DNA of 64,000 nt from assembly GCA_944388405.1 (NCBI GenBank), contig CALXIQ010000007.1, positions 62,001 to 126,000 on the forward strand, read 5' to 3'. Every line of letters begins with the position of its first letter. Within the stretch, counting starts at the first letter, position 1. Below are positions 17,425 to 26,748 of the stretch, piece by piece. The stretch is from an uncultured Ruminococcus sp. Its GTDB lineage: Bacteria > Bacillota > Clostridia > Oscillospirales > Ruminococcaceae. Under the pieces are notes generated by a model that was not told the DNA's origin, did no database searches, and saw nothing but the letters and a program-made list of their open reading frames with translations. The position numbers and the translations under genes were made by a program.

Positions 17425-19113
17425 TTACATGCTTTCCGGGCAGGTTATTTTCAGCATCTCAAGAATATTGCTTATAACCTGCTTTACCGCCAGCGAAAGG
17501 GATACTCTCGCCTGAAGAATATCCTCAGGCTCACCCATAATGCGGCAGTTTGTGTAGAACTTATGATACATTGTGGCAAGCTCCACGGCGTATCTTGTCA
17601 TCTTTGCAGGGTCGTAATTTTTTGCCGATTCATCAATTACGTTGGGAAGCGTCGCCATATATTTTATCATTTCAAGCTCTTCAGGAGATTTAAGCTGTGA
17701 AAGGAAACCACTGTCCGGCGCCTTTATTTCAATTCCTTCCTCCGCAAGCTTTCTCAGCACAGAACAAATTCTCGCATGAGCGTACTGAACGTAATAAACA
17801 GGATTCTGGGAAGTCTGAGAAACCGCCAGGTCAAGGTCGAAATCAAATTGTGAGTTGGGCTCCCGGAGATTGAAGAAAAATCTTGCCGCATCTATCGGGA
17901 TTTCCTCCAGCAGTGTGGAAAGAGTTACCGCCTTTCCCGAACGCTTTGAAAGCTTGTACTTTTCGCCGTTGCGCACCAGATTTACCATCTGCATTATAAC
18001 TATATCAAGCCTGTCGGCGTTGATTCCCAGAGCAGTCATAGCCGCTTTCATTCTGGGAATGTAACCGTGATGGTCTGCTCCGAAAATATCTATCGCTATA
18101 TCGTACCCTCTTGTAACAAGCTTGTTGTAGTGATAAGCAATATCCGGCACAAGATATGTAGGCACGCCGTTGGCACGCACCAGCACCCTGTCCTTATCGT
18201 CCCCAAGCTCTGAGGACTTAAACCACAGCGCTCCCTCCTGCTCGTAGGTATAGCCGCTTGCCTTTAATTTTTCTATTATATCCTTAACTGCACCGCTTTT
18301 GTGCAGCTCGCTTTCCTTGAACCACTTGTCGTAGGTAATCCGGTATTTTTTCAAATCCTTTTCAAGATTCTCTATGTTGATGGGAAGGGCGTAATCGCAA
18401 AGCGCCTGACGTCTTTCCTCGCTGTCGCAGGAAAGGTACTTATCGCCGTAAAGCTTTGCAAAATTCTTGGCGTGAGTTACAATATCCTCACCCAGATATG
18501 CGTCGTCGGGCATCTGAGTTTCCGGCTTGTAAATCTGCAAATACCGCACTTCGAGAGATGTCTTGAACTTTTCAATCTGATTGCCGGCGTCGTTTACGTA
18601 AAATTCTCTCGATACATCGTAGCCTGCCCTTTCAAGCACCGAAGCCAGACAGTCGCCGATTGCTCCGCCTCTGGCATTGCCGATATGCATAGGTCCTGTA
18701 GGGTTTGCCGATACGAACTCTACCAAAACTCTTTTTCCGTGACCGGTCTGGGTTTTTCCGTAATCTGCACCCTCGCCTATAACGGCAGCTACAACCTCGG
18801 AAAACCACTGGGGTGCAAAGAAAAAGTTGATAAACCCTGCTCCCGCAACCTCGCACTTTTCAAAATACGAGCCGCTGAGAAACAGCCTTTTGCCTATCTC
18901 CTCCGCTATCTTTCTCGGAGCGGTTCTGAAAGCCCTTGCGCAGACCATTGCGGCGTTTGTGGAAATGTCGCCGTTTTGGGGGTCAGCGGGAATTTCAACG
19001 TTAAACGAAGGTATGGGCTCGGGCGGAAACACTCCCTCTGAAACACATTCTCCCAGAGCCTTCATAACAAGCTCCCTCACCTGCTGGTGAGCTTCTTTTA
19101 TAAGATTTGACAT
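17425..19113 (-). CDS. argS: arginyl-tRNA synthetase
   Basis: A class I synthetase charging tRNA-Arg. The HIGH motif is HIGN at residues 143-146 in NPTGPMHIGNARGG, as is usual in ArgS, and the KMSKS region is the degenerate KLSKRSG. An N-terminal Add-1 type domain and the C-terminal anticodon-binding helices (ATMYHKFYTNCRIMG) are present. The 562-aa length is normal. It is the last gene of ddl-murI-ywiB-argS, 80 nt after ywiB. Confidence 0.97.
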   Translation of the reverse strand: MSNLIKEAHQQVRELVMKALGECVSEGVFPPEPIPSFNVEIPADPQNGDISTNAAMVCARAFRTAPRKIAEEIGKRLFLSGSYFEKCEVAGAGFINFFFAPQWFSEVVAAVIGEGADYGKTQTGHGKRVLVEFVSANPTGPMHIGNARGGAIGDCLASVLERAGYDVSREFYVNDAGNQIEKFKTSLEVRYLQIYKPETQMPDDAYLGEDIVTHAKNFAKLYGDKYLSCDSEERRQALCDYALPINIENLEKDLKKYRITYDKWFKESELHKSGAVKDIIEKLKASGYTYEQEGALWFKSSELGDDKDRVLVRANGVPTYLVPDIAYHYNKLVTRGYDIAIDIFGADHHGYIPRMKAAMTALGINADRLDIVIMQMVNLVRNGEKYKLSKRSGKAVTLSTLLEEIPIDAARFFFNLREPNSQFDFDLDLAVSQTSQNPVYYVQYAHARICSVLRKLAEEGIEIKAPDSGFLSQLKSPEELEMIKYMATLPNVIDESAKNYDPAKMTRYAVELATMYHKFYTNCRIMGEPEDILQARVSLSLAVKQVISNILEMLKITCPESM

Positions 19114-19193
19114 TCTTTTAACATTCCTTTCAGTTTGATAGGATTACCCGAATTATCGACATCTGACGCCGCATGGGAAACGCAAACGCTTTG

Positions 19194-19637
19194 TCAGGGC
19201 TGCAATTCCCTGCACTCTGATGATTTCACATCTATTGAGATTGCAAAATCACCGATATAGCTTGAGTTGACATCCACAACGTACCGAAATTCAAGATGTC
19301 CTCCCTGCTCGGTGACGGTGTTTTTTATCTCCTTGGCGTTTACTCCCACCATAAATGCTCCGTATGGCGTGCCGTAATGGCAGTGATGCTTCTTTCCCGG
19401 CTCTATCACAAGATTTGACGATACCGCTCCCGTACGGGTCATAACAATCTTCTTGCTGCCGGTAACCTCAAGGCTGGTAACTGCGCCCTCAAAGCCGGTA
19501 GCTTCCGTTTCGTCATAGGAAAGCACATATCCGTCTGCCGTTTTCATATATTTTCCCTGAGTTATAAGCTCCGTCTGCTCGGTTTCGTTGCCGTCAGACT
19601 GGGTGCTTATAAGCGAAATTGTAACGTCCTTTTTCAA
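19194..19637 (-). CDS. DUF1934 (YwiB-like) beta-barrel protein
   Basis: A 147-aa protein with the DUF1934 pattern: an N-terminal ISLISTQSDG strand, TRTGAVSSNLVIEPGKKHHCHYGTPYG in the middle and a late beta-rich half. YwiB proteins are predicted lipocalin-like barrels of unknown function, commonly encoded next to argS in Firmicutes, as here. It starts with TTG at 19637; AGAGG lies 7 nt upstream. It follows murI by 23 nt. Confidence 0.85.
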   Translation of the reverse strand: MKKDVTISLISTQSDGNETEQTELITQGKYMKTADGYVLSYDETEATGFEGAVTSLEVTGSKKIVMTRTGAVSSNLVIEPGKKHHCHYGTPYGAFMVGVNAKEIKNTVTEQGGHLEFRYVVDVNSSYIGDFAISIDVKSSECRELQP

Positions 19638-19660
19638 AATCTAACCTCTTTCGCCCGCTG

Positions 19661-20479
19661 CTATAAAGCGAGATTGCATTTTGATATTGTTATATTTTTA
19701 TTGTTTCCCAAAAAGGCATCTACATTCTCTTCGAAAAGCTCAACGCTGTCGGTGCAGTAAAGCTCCAGCGTTCCCTCTTCCTTTCTGTCGCTGAGAGCGT
19801 CGTTGTAGGCAAGAATCTTCTGAGCGTGCTTTGCCACCTCAGCCCCGGAGGATATAAGTCTGACTCCATCACCCATAACCCCTGCAATAATGTCTTTAAG
19901 CATGGGATAATGAGTGCACCCAAGAATCAGAGTGTCCACCTTTTCTCTTATCATAACCTCAAGATATTCCTGAGCTACAAGCGTAGACACACGATTATCG
20001 GGAGAGGTGTACCCGTTTTCCACCAGCGGCACAAACAGGGGACAAGCCTTTCCCACAACCTTTATATCAGGCTTCATTTCATGTATCGCCTTTCCATAGC
20101 ATCCGCTTCGTATGGTTGCGGTAGTGCCGATAACGCCGATTCGGTTGTTGTGAGTAGCCGCACACGCCGCATGAACGGCAGGATAAATCACCCCGCTGAA
20201 CTCGGTTATGGAAGTCCCCTCAAATATGGGAGTAGTCATAAGCACCGACGAAACGGTGCCGCATGCCACCAGTACCATCTTGACGTTGTGCTGTTCAAGG
20301 AATTTAATATCCTGCCTGCCGTACTGGGCAATAAGTTCCTTACTTTTAGATCCATATGGAACCCTTGCGGTATCGCCCAGATACACAATATTTTCATTAG
20401 GCATTAAGCGTACCAGCTCCTTGACGCAGGTAAGCCCCCCTACGCCCGAATCAAAAACTCCGATCGCCGCATTATTCAT
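19661..20479 (-). CDS. murI: glutamate racemase
   Basis: It converts L- to D-glutamate for peptidoglycan. The two catalytic cysteines are Cys73 (VACGTVSS) and Cys188 (GCTHYP), with FDSGVGG at residues 9-15 and PYG at 41-43. The first cysteine motif is usually ACNTAS; here it reads ACGTVS, so the residue after Cys is Gly. ATG 20479 lies inside the end of ddl (8-nt overlap), which supports coupled translation. The frame is open upstream but homology begins at MNNAAIG. Confidence 0.94.
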   Translation of the reverse strand: MNNAAIGVFDSGVGGLTCVKELVRLMPNENIVYLGDTARVPYGSKSKELIAQYGRQDIKFLEQHNVKMVLVACGTVSSVLMTTPIFEGTSITEFSGVIYPAVHAACAATHNNRIGVIGTTATIRSGCYGKAIHEMKPDIKVVGKACPLFVPLVENGYTSPDNRVSTLVAQEYLEVMIREKVDTLILGCTHYPMLKDIIAGVMGDGVRLISSGAEVAKHAQKILAYNDALSDRKEEGTLELYCTDSVELFEENVDAFLGNNKNITISKCNLAL

Positions 20480-21554
20480 AGTCAAAGTCCGCCCTTTCAA
20501 AAGCAAGCTTTATCAGTCTGTCCTCCTGTGCCTCCGAAGAAAGCCCCTCGTGCTCCATAAGCTTAGGATACATACTGATAGGCGTATGTCCGGGCATAGT
20601 ATTTATTTCATTTAAAATCACATCGCCGTTTTCGCAAAGGAAGAAATCCACTCTTGCAAGACCCTCGCAGCCCATTACTCTGTAAGCCTTAACTGCCGTT
20701 TCACGAATTTTTTCTGACGCTTCATCGCTTATATCAGCCGGTATCACCGTCTGGGACTGGGGATTTTCATACTTAGCCTCGTAATCGTAAAAATCCGCTG
20801 CCGCTTTTATTTCGCCTATTGCGGAAGCGAAAGGCTTGTCGTTGCCCATAACGGCGCACTCACATTCAATGCCGTTTATTCCTTCCTCAACAATAACCTT
20901 TTTGTCGTGGGCAAACGCCAGCTTTATTCCCGCCTCAAGCTCGCTTCTGTTGCTTACCTTTGAAATTCCCACCGACGAGCCGCAGTTTGCAGGCTTTACA
21001 AACATAGGATATGTAAGCTTTTGCTCCATCTCATCGCACTTTGAAGCAAGCTGGCTATCAAGCTGCGATTCAAGAATTGTAACCCATTTTGCGGTAGCTA
21101 TTCCGTTAGCTTCAAGGACGGTGTGAGTAATATCCTTATCCATGCACATTGCCGAGGATATGCAGTCACAACCCACAAAGGGCAACTCCGACATCTGAAG
21201 CAGTCCCTGAATTGTACCGTCCTCGCCGTTTCTGCCGTGAAGTACCGGGAAAATACAATCCACCTTTACATTCTGCACACTGCCGTCCTGTCTGATTGCC
21301 AGAAATCCCTTGTGAAGGGGGTCGGGGCTTAAAACGCAGGGCACGTTATCGGGATGATATTCCCATTTTCCCGTAGGTATCTCGTCAACGCTGCCTATGT
21401 ATCTCAGCCAGTGACCCTTTTTTGTTATGCCGATACAGGTCACCTCGTATTTATCCTTTGGTATGCTTCTGATTACATGAGCTGCCGAGATTACGGATAT
21501 TTCATGCTCGTTTGACTTGCCGCCGAAAATAACGGCCACTCTTACCTTCGCCAT
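20472..21554 (-). CDS. ddl: D-alanine--D-alanine ligase
   Basis: An ATP-grasp enzyme joining two D-alanines for peptidoglycan. VIFGGKSNEHEISVISA opens the protein, and the metal site NEINTMPGHT is near the C-terminus. Length of 360 aa is normal. ATG 21554 is preferred (AAAGG 11 nt upstream); the in-frame ATG at 21560 is only 2 nt from the same site. It is the first gene of a wall-precursor and argS operon, with murI overlapping its end. Whether it could make D-Ala-D-Lac cannot be settled from these motifs. Confidence 0.95.
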   Translation of the reverse strand: MAKVRVAVIFGGKSNEHEISVISAAHVIRSIPKDKYEVTCIGITKKGHWLRYIGSVDEIPTGKWEYHPDNVPCVLSPDPLHKGFLAIRQDGSVQNVKVDCIFPVLHGRNGEDGTIQGLLQMSELPFVGCDCISSAMCMDKDITHTVLEANGIATAKWVTILESQLDSQLASKCDEMEQKLTYPMFVKPANCGSSVGISKVSNRSELEAGIKLAFAHDKKVIVEEGINGIECECAVMGNDKPFASAIGEIKAAADFYDYEAKYENPQSQTVIPADISDEASEKIRETAVKAYRVMGCEGLARVDFFLCENGDVILNEINTMPGHTPISMYPKLMEHEGLSSEAQEDRLIKLAFERADFDYE

Positions 21555-21594
21555 ATATTTCATCGCCTTTCGCAATTAACGCTTGATTTTTTAA

Positions 21595-21658
21595 GACAGC
21601 TCCTGCTGTCACAGCACAAATATTGTATTATTATATCACAGAGCTGAATAAAAAGCAA
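21595..21658 (-). promoter_or_regulatory. ddl operon promoter and leader hairpin
   Basis: TTGCTT (21653-21658), 17-bp spacer, TATAAT (21630-21635) on the minus strand. The leader holds a perfect 6-bp GACAGC/GCTGTC hairpin at 21595-21610. Confidence 0.7.
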
Positions 21659-21675
21659 TGTTTTTTACAGTTATT

Positions 21676-22464
21676 TCACAAATCAGATACTGTGCCGCCG
21701 TATAAAGCAACCTCTTCAAATTTCAGCTTTCCTCCGAAGATGTCAAGTGCACTGCCCACAGTAAAATCTATTCTTCCGCTGCCGATTGTATTCAAAAGCT
21801 CAATATCCTCAAAGCTTGAAATTCCCCCCGCATAGGTAACGGGAATCTCACAAGCTTTGGAAAGCAGCGCCGCAACGTCCTTTTCAATACCCCCTGCCTT
21901 GCCCTCGGCGTCCACCGCATGAACAAGAAATTCACTGCAATATCCCGACAACATATCAATGCTTTTTTCATCAAGAATTGTGTTGGTATACTTCTGCCAG
22001 CGGTCGGTAACGATGTAATAATCGTCCCCTTTTCTGCGGCAGGACAAATCAAGCACCAGCCTGCTTTTCCCCACAGCTTTTACCAGTCGGTTAAGATTGT
22101 CGAAGTTTATAACTCCGTCCTTAAAAACAAAGCTTGTTACTATAACATGGCTTGCGCCCTTGTCAAGAAAGCCTCCGGCATTTTGGTCGGTTATTCCGCC
22201 GCCTATCTGCAAGCCCCCTTCAAATTCCTTTAGCGCACCAAAAGCCTGCTCACAGTCGGCTTTGTAATACTCCGAGCCTGAGGGATTCAGCAGAATAATA
22301 TGCCCTCCCGCAAGTCCGTAGCTTTTATACAATCTGCCGTAATAGCTTCCGTCCTGACGGGAAACAAAATTCTCACGGGCGTAATTATTTTTGTCGCAAA
22401 GAGTTCCGCCCACAATCTGCTTTACCTGACCGTTATGTATATCTATGCATGGTCTGAATTTCAT
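21676..22464 (-). CDS. hisA: ProFAR isomerase, eukaryotic-type HisA
   Basis: A TIM-barrel isomerase of histidine synthesis. The opening FRPCIDIHNGQVKQIVGGTL matches the fungal/plant HIS6 form rather than the usual bacterial HisA; 262 aa also fits that form. Further barrel motifs are LQIGGGITDQNA and VTYAGGISSFEDI. It stands alone, with no other his gene in the window, 63 nt downstream of the broken transglutaminase gene. SD is weak (GCAGG). A divergent HisA-like function remains possible. Confidence 0.85.
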   Translation of the reverse strand: MKFRPCIDIHNGQVKQIVGGTLCDKNNYARENFVSRQDGSYYGRLYKSYGLAGGHIILLNPSGSEYYKADCEQAFGALKEFEGGLQIGGGITDQNAGGFLDKGASHVIVTSFVFKDGVINFDNLNRLVKAVGKSRLVLDLSCRRKGDDYYIVTDRWQKYTNTILDEKSIDMLSGYCSEFLVHAVDAEGKAGGIEKDVAALLSKACEIPVTYAGGISSFEDIELLNTIGSGRIDFTVGSALDIFGGKLKFEEVALYGGTVSDL

Positions 22465-22527
22465 ATTCTGCCTGCGTCACAAGCCGACGCCACGCCTGCC
22501 CTGACGCTTCCTCCCTTCACAGCAGAC

Positions 22528-23562
22528 TTATCCGAAGCTTACTTCAAGCCCTAAAACTCCGCCTATGTCCGTTACATAGGTATATACGTCAATATCTCCC
22601 AGTTCACTTCTCAGCGGCTCAAAATAATTAATTCCAACCGGGCTGTCGGTGCTGTCAAAATATTCGCCGTCGTAGCCCTGAACAGTTACGCCGGAATCCT
22701 GTGCGAAAATAACATAAAGCTCTCCTCGGTTGCCCTCAAGGCACTGGGCTGCGGCATTGCTCAGATCCTCATAGCTGTGTATCTCCACCGCCGAGCCGTT
22801 TACATATGAATAAGTGTCGCTGTTGGCGCTTTCAAGTCCTGTTGAGTCCCACACATGTCCCGTGCTTCTCATATAATCTTCGGTAACGTTAAAGTATTGA
22901 TGAGATACAAGCCTGCCGTCGCTGTCGGGAACAGGGTCGTCCCAGGTCACATCGACATAATACCAATCGCCTTCAATTTCAACCATATTCCAGGCATGCT
23001 CTTCCCCCTCGTTGTCAGACGCATAAACGGTAAGACAGGGAATTTCAAGCATATCCATAAACATCTGAAAAGACAGCGTATACCCCGTGCAGATAGCCTG
23101 TCCGTTGCAGAGCGCACCGTAAGGATTGTCTGAATTTTCACCCGGCTCGCTGAGTATTCCAAGGGCTCTGTTATCATAGGTGCAATTATAGACTATCCAG
23201 TCGTGAATCGCAAGCTCCTTTTCAAAATCGCTCATATCGTCGGTTATAACCTCGGATATAATTTCGACTGCCCTATCGTAAATGTCACGGTCAATGCCGC
23301 TTAGGCTGTCGGGATTTCCGCTGAGATACGCCTGTGAAACCACCGTGGTATCGTAAATACCGTCAGTTCCGTTGTCTGAAGCGACCTCTGCCTGTTCGTC
23401 GTCATCTGCTTGCTGCTCGCCGACCTAATCCGACTGAGAGCCGTACACCACGGTCTCCCCTTCGGAGCTGTCGGACGTCGCCAGACGGAATATTACAAAT
23501 GCTGCTATAACCACAACAACCATCACCAGCGCCACCAGCAAGCTTTTCAAATTTTTGTTCAC
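22528..23562 (-). pseudogene. secreted transglutaminase-like protein interrupted by an in-frame TAG
   Basis: The frame starts at GTG 23562 behind AAGGAGG (7-nt spacing) and encodes a signal/TM segment (MNKNLKSLLVALVMVVVVIA), then meets TAG at 23425-23427 (codon 46) and continues open in the same frame for 299 codons. The downstream part is a transglutaminase-like domain with Cys158 (ICTGYT), His189 (EEHAWNM) and Asp204 (DVTWDD), counted in the full frame. A CAG to TAG change in a glutamine-rich linker explains it. A consensus promoter and good ribosome site suggest recent damage, readthrough or a sequencing error. An internal GTG at 23343 could restart translation without the signal peptide. 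Confidence 0.85.
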
Positions 23563-23638
23563 AAAAAGTCCTCCTTCTTTTGTCTATACGGCAAAGCCTG
23601 AAAAACAAGCCTCGCCTTCTGTGTTTAATATAGCAACA

Positions 23639-23667
23639 ATTATACCCCACAGACGCCCTTATGTCAA
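23639..23667 (-). promoter_or_regulatory. promoter of the transglutaminase-like gene
   Basis: TTGACA (23662-23667), 17-bp spacer, TATAAT (23639-23644) on the minus strand, a full consensus match. Confidence 0.85.
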
Positions 23668-23694
23668 GAACACAGCCGCCTTACGAGGATTTGT

Positions 23695-24759
23695 TTACTT
23701 TATCGCAAATAGATTTGTCTCCCACGCGGGGTAGTAGGGATACTGCCTTATGTAAAACCTGTAATTCGAATCAATCCGCTTAATAAGCAGCGGAATATCC
23801 AGCATATCATACCCCCGATGATACAAAGCTGTACAAATTTTTGGACCATACTTCTTTATTGTTACGAGGCTTCCCTCTATAGCCTGTGCCTCCGAGCCTT
23901 CAACATCGTATTTTACATAGGTGCATTCTCCCCCGTCAAGTATGCTGTCAAGGGAACGGGCGTATACCGAAACTCCATTTTTTGATATATGGGTCTGTCG
24001 TCCTTCCCCCTTGTCAAAATTAATGGGCATATCCTTTTTCCATGCGGGAGAATTGTAAAAGCTTATGTTGTCTAAGCCAATCAGATTGCTTACACACTTT
24101 CTGAAATTTTTCCTATTAGGCTCGAGGGCGTAAATTTTGCGAAATCCCTTGGCGTAACTTATAAATTCCCTGATTGTATCGCCTGTGTACGCCCCCAGAT
24201 CCGCATATATTTCACTGTCCGAAAGGGTGAGAATATTCTCAAAAGCTTCATCGTGAGAGGTGAAAACTTCGTCCAGATAATCAATATTCCCGGTGATTTT
24301 AAAGGAAATAACCCCTTCAAAAACCTTGGCGGAAATCTCATCTGCAAGCAACCCATACACCTTCTCTGCGTCGTCAAACCGCTGAAGAAAACCGGATTTT
24401 GTGAAAACATCAGCGCCGATAACGGGAGTGTCGGGAAAAACAAGAGTGTGCTTTTTTGAAATACTGCGAATCCGCTCCATAACCTGAGGTATATCGGTGC
24501 CAAAAGCAACGGCAACACAAAAATCCTTGCAACTGTTTTCAATATCCGAAAGCTTCTGCACCTTAAAGCCCGCAAACTCGTTGCCCCTTGCAAAATCATC
24601 GCTGGCGAAAATCCCGCGACACTCTATATCATAAGCATCAAATTGCCTTAAAAGCTTGACGCAGCCGTCGCCCATGCCATAGATAAACACAGGCAGTCCC
24701 GAATTTTTCAGCGTCTCATGCCACGGCACAAGGGACTCAAAATACTCTCTTTCAAGCAT
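23695..24759 (-). CDS. FkbM family methyltransferase
   Basis: A 354-aa protein. The first half (VFIYGMGDGCVKLLRQF) looks like a nucleotide-binding helper domain; the second is the FkbM methyltransferase with the SAM motif ADLGAYTGDTIREF and KYDVEGSEAQAIEG. FkbM enzymes O-methylate sugars, polyketides or lipids; in gut Clostridia they often sit in surface glycan loci, but none is visible here. ATG 24759 follows GGAGG by 5 nt; an ATG at 24771 lies before that site. A terminator separates it from the upstream PH-like gene and no promoter was found after the terminator, so it may depend on readthrough. Confidence 0.88.
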   Translation of the reverse strand: MLEREYFESLVPWHETLKNSGLPVFIYGMGDGCVKLLRQFDAYDIECRGIFASDDFARGNEFAGFKVQKLSDIENSCKDFCVAVAFGTDIPQVMERIRSISKKHTLVFPDTPVIGADVFTKSGFLQRFDDAEKVYGLLADEISAKVFEGVISFKITGNIDYLDEVFTSHDEAFENILTLSDSEIYADLGAYTGDTIREFISYAKGFRKIYALEPNRKNFRKCVSNLIGLDNISFYNSPAWKKDMPINFDKGEGRQTHISKNGVSVYARSLDSILDGGECTYVKYDVEGSEAQAIEGSLVTIKKYGPKICTALYHRGYDMLDIPLLIKRIDSNYRFYIRQYPYYPAWETNLFAIK

Positions 24760-24782
24760 AAAAACCTCCATACGGACAAAAT

Positions 24783-24807
24783 CAAAAAAGCGGCGTAAAA
24801 ACGCCGC
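24783..24807 (-). terminator. terminator downstream of the PH-like gene
   Basis: GCGGCGT / ACGCCGC (24790-24796, 24801-24807; 7 bp, perfect, AAAA loop), then six T on the minus strand. Confidence 0.85.
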
Positions 24808-24865
24808 CGAAACCTATTGCCGATAAAATACCGCAGCCATATGACTAAGCCTGCGTCAACCGTTT

Positions 24866-25279
24866 CTAAAAATCTCCCGAACCGAACTCATCGCCATGAA
24901 CGTCGTAAGGACCGCCTTCCGCTCCTATCATATCACGACCTCGGATACTGTATTTATCACGGTTAAGCTCTATCTGCTTGTCAAGCAGTTCAAGCACCTT
25001 TCTCGGCTGCTTTACGGACGTTATTTCCTTTACCGGAGTGTCAACGTCCTTAACGTGCAGTACAATGGTTCCACATTTGAAAATTCTTTGTCCCAGCGGA
25101 AGCACCAGCTTTTTATCTGTGACTCTGTAAAGCTCCAGCTCGTCCTCAACAATTCTCAAAAATCCCCTGCGGGTTATAAACTTATTCTCAGTAAGAAAAT
25201 ACCTTGTAAATGAGATTGGCAGACCGAAAATCGTTCTTTTCTTATCCGTCCACAAATACTCAAACAAATCTTTTCTCAT
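24866..25279 (-). CDS. bacterial PH-like domain protein
   Basis: A 137-aa protein. Residues about 20-100 resemble the bacterial PH (bPH2, former DUF304) fold: alternating strands such as YFLTENKFITRRGFL, VLPLGQRIFKCGTIVLHV and DVDTPVKEITSV, then a helix VLELLDKQIELNRDK. Unlike many relatives it lacks TM segments. The tail is rich in Gly and Asp. Function is unknown. The SD is a run of G 6 nt before the ATG at 25279; the gene has its own promoter and terminator. Confidence 0.75.
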   Translation of the reverse strand: MRKDLFEYLWTDKKRTIFGLPISFTRYFLTENKFITRRGFLRIVEDELELYRVTDKKLVLPLGQRIFKCGTIVLHVKDVDTPVKEITSVKQPRKVLELLDKQIELNRDKYSIRGRDMIGAEGGPYDVHGDEFGSGDF

Positions 25280-25303
25280 ATAAAGCCCCCCTTTTCAGCT
25301 TTA

Positions 25304-25332
25304 ATAATAGCATTTTTACGTCCGACAGTCAA
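25304..25332 (-). promoter_or_regulatory. promoter of the PH-like gene
   Basis: TTGACT (25327-25332), 17-bp spacer, TATTAT (25304-25309) on the minus strand. Confidence 0.75.
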
Positions 25333-25421
25333 CACTTTTTTACCGCCATCGCAATTTTTTCTGTTTACATCAGCCTTAATGGCCGCTCCGCCGTCGGCGC
25401 ATCGCCAAAGTCAAGCAGCAA

Positions 25422-25450
25422 ACGCCGCCGTTTTTTGAAAACAGCGGCGT
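25422..25450 (-). terminator. purA terminator
   Basis: 12-bp stem ACGCCGCTGTTT / AAACGGCGGCGT with a short loop; the T tract after it is weak (TTTGCTGCTTG). Confidence 0.75.
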
Positions 25451-25455
25451 AAATG

Positions 25456-26748
25456 TTACTTGTACAGTTTACTTTCTCTGTAAATAATGTCCTCTCTCTT
25501 AGGACCGTTTGAAATCATTGTAATGGGGAATCCAATGTGCTCCTCTACAAATTCGATGTACTTTTTGCAGTTTTCGGGAAGCTCGTCGTAATTTCTTATG
25601 CCTCTTATATCGCACTTCCAGCCGTCAAGCACCTCAAGCACGGGCTTTGCCTTTTCAAGCAACTGAGTTGTAGGGAAATCGGTGGTTACCTTTCCGTCAA
25701 TCTCATAACCTACGCACACGGGAATCTTGTCAAGATAGCCCAGCACATCAATAACCGTAAATGCCACGTCGGTAGTGCCTTGAATTCTGCAGCCATATTT
25801 TGAAGCTACGCAGTCAAACCAGCCCATTCTTCTGGGTCTGCCGGTGGTAGCGCCGTACTCTCCGCCGTCGCCGCCTCTTCTTCTCAGCTCGTCAGCCTCT
25901 TCTCCGAAAATCTCTGAAACAAACGCTCCCGCTCCCACTGCTGAAGAATAAGCCTTTACAACGGTTACAATCGTCTTTATCTCATAAGGAGGAATACCAG
26001 CTCCTATAGCTCCGTAAGCCGCCAGTGTAGAAGAAGAGGTAACCATAGGATAAATTCCGTGGTCGGGGTCTTTAAGTGAGCCCAGCTGTCCCTCCAGCAA
26101 AATGTTCTTTCCCTCTTTAAGCGCATTCCAAAGATAAAGGGAAACGTTGCATACATAAGGCTCAACCATTTTTCTGTATTCCATCAGAGTTTCAAAAAGT
26201 GCGTCAGGATCGAGAGTCGGCTTGTGATAAAGATGCTCCAAAAGCACATTTTTTGTCTCGCAGACTCTGACAAGCTTTTTGCGAAGATTTTCCTCGTCAA
26301 AAAGCTCCTGCACCTGAAAACCAATTTTAGCGTATTTATCAGAATAGAAAGGAGCAATTCCCGATTTGGTAGAGCCAAAGCTTGCCTTTCCAAGGCGCTC
26401 TTCCTCATACTGGTCAAAAAGAACATGATATGGCATAACCATCTGAGCTCTGTCTGAGATCAATATCTTAGGCATAGGAACACCCTTGTCAACAATCGAC
26501 TTAATCTCGTTAAAAAGAACAGGTATATTCAGTGCAACCCCGTTGCCTATAATATTAGTCGTATGATCGTAGAAAACGCCCGACGGAAGCGTGTGAAGCG
26601 CAAACTTTCCATAGTTGTTTACTATGGTGTGTCCTGCATTGGCGCCGCCCTGAAAACGGATAACTATGTCCGATTCCTGAGCCATCATATCGGTAAGCTT
26701 TCCCTTACCCTCGTCGCCCCAGTTTGCACCTACTATTGCTCTTACCAT
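25456..26748 (-). CDS. purA: adenylosuccinate synthetase
   Basis: It converts IMP, GTP and aspartate to adenylosuccinate, the first step toward AMP. GDEGKGK at residues 11-17 is the GTP loop, and the C-terminal GWKCDIRGIRNYDELP is typical. Length 430 aa. The frame is open 73 codons further upstream, but MVRAIVGANWGDEGKG is the conserved start, with AGGAGG before ATG 26748. The leader can fold into GGCAT/ATGCC enclosing TCCC/GGGA; no known purine riboswitch pattern is visible. Confidence 0.97.
   Translation of the reverse strand: MVRAIVGANWGDEGKGKLTDMMAQESDIVIRFQGGANAGHTIVNNYGKFALHTLPSGVFYDHTTNIIGNGVALNIPVLFNEIKSIVDKGVPMPKILISDRAQMVMPYHVLFDQYEEERLGKASFGSTKSGIAPFYSDKYAKIGFQVQELFDEENLRKKLVRVCETKNVLLEHLYHKPTLDPDALFETLMEYRKMVEPYVCNVSLYLWNALKEGKNILLEGQLGSLKDPDHGIYPMVTSSSTLAAYGAIGAGIPPYEIKTIVTVVKAYSSAVGAGAFVSEIFGEEADELRRRGGDGGEYGATTGRPRRMGWFDCVASKYGCRIQGTTDVAFTVIDVLGYLDKIPVCVGYEIDGKVTTDFPTTQLLEKAKPVLEVLDGWKCDIRGIRNYDELPENCKKYIEFVEEHIGFPITMISNGPKREDIIYRESKLYK

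Noticed and set aside
23402..23650. 82-aa minus ORF at the start of the transglutaminase gene
   Set aside because: It is out of frame with both the signal peptide and the catalytic domain, which share one frame broken only by TAG.
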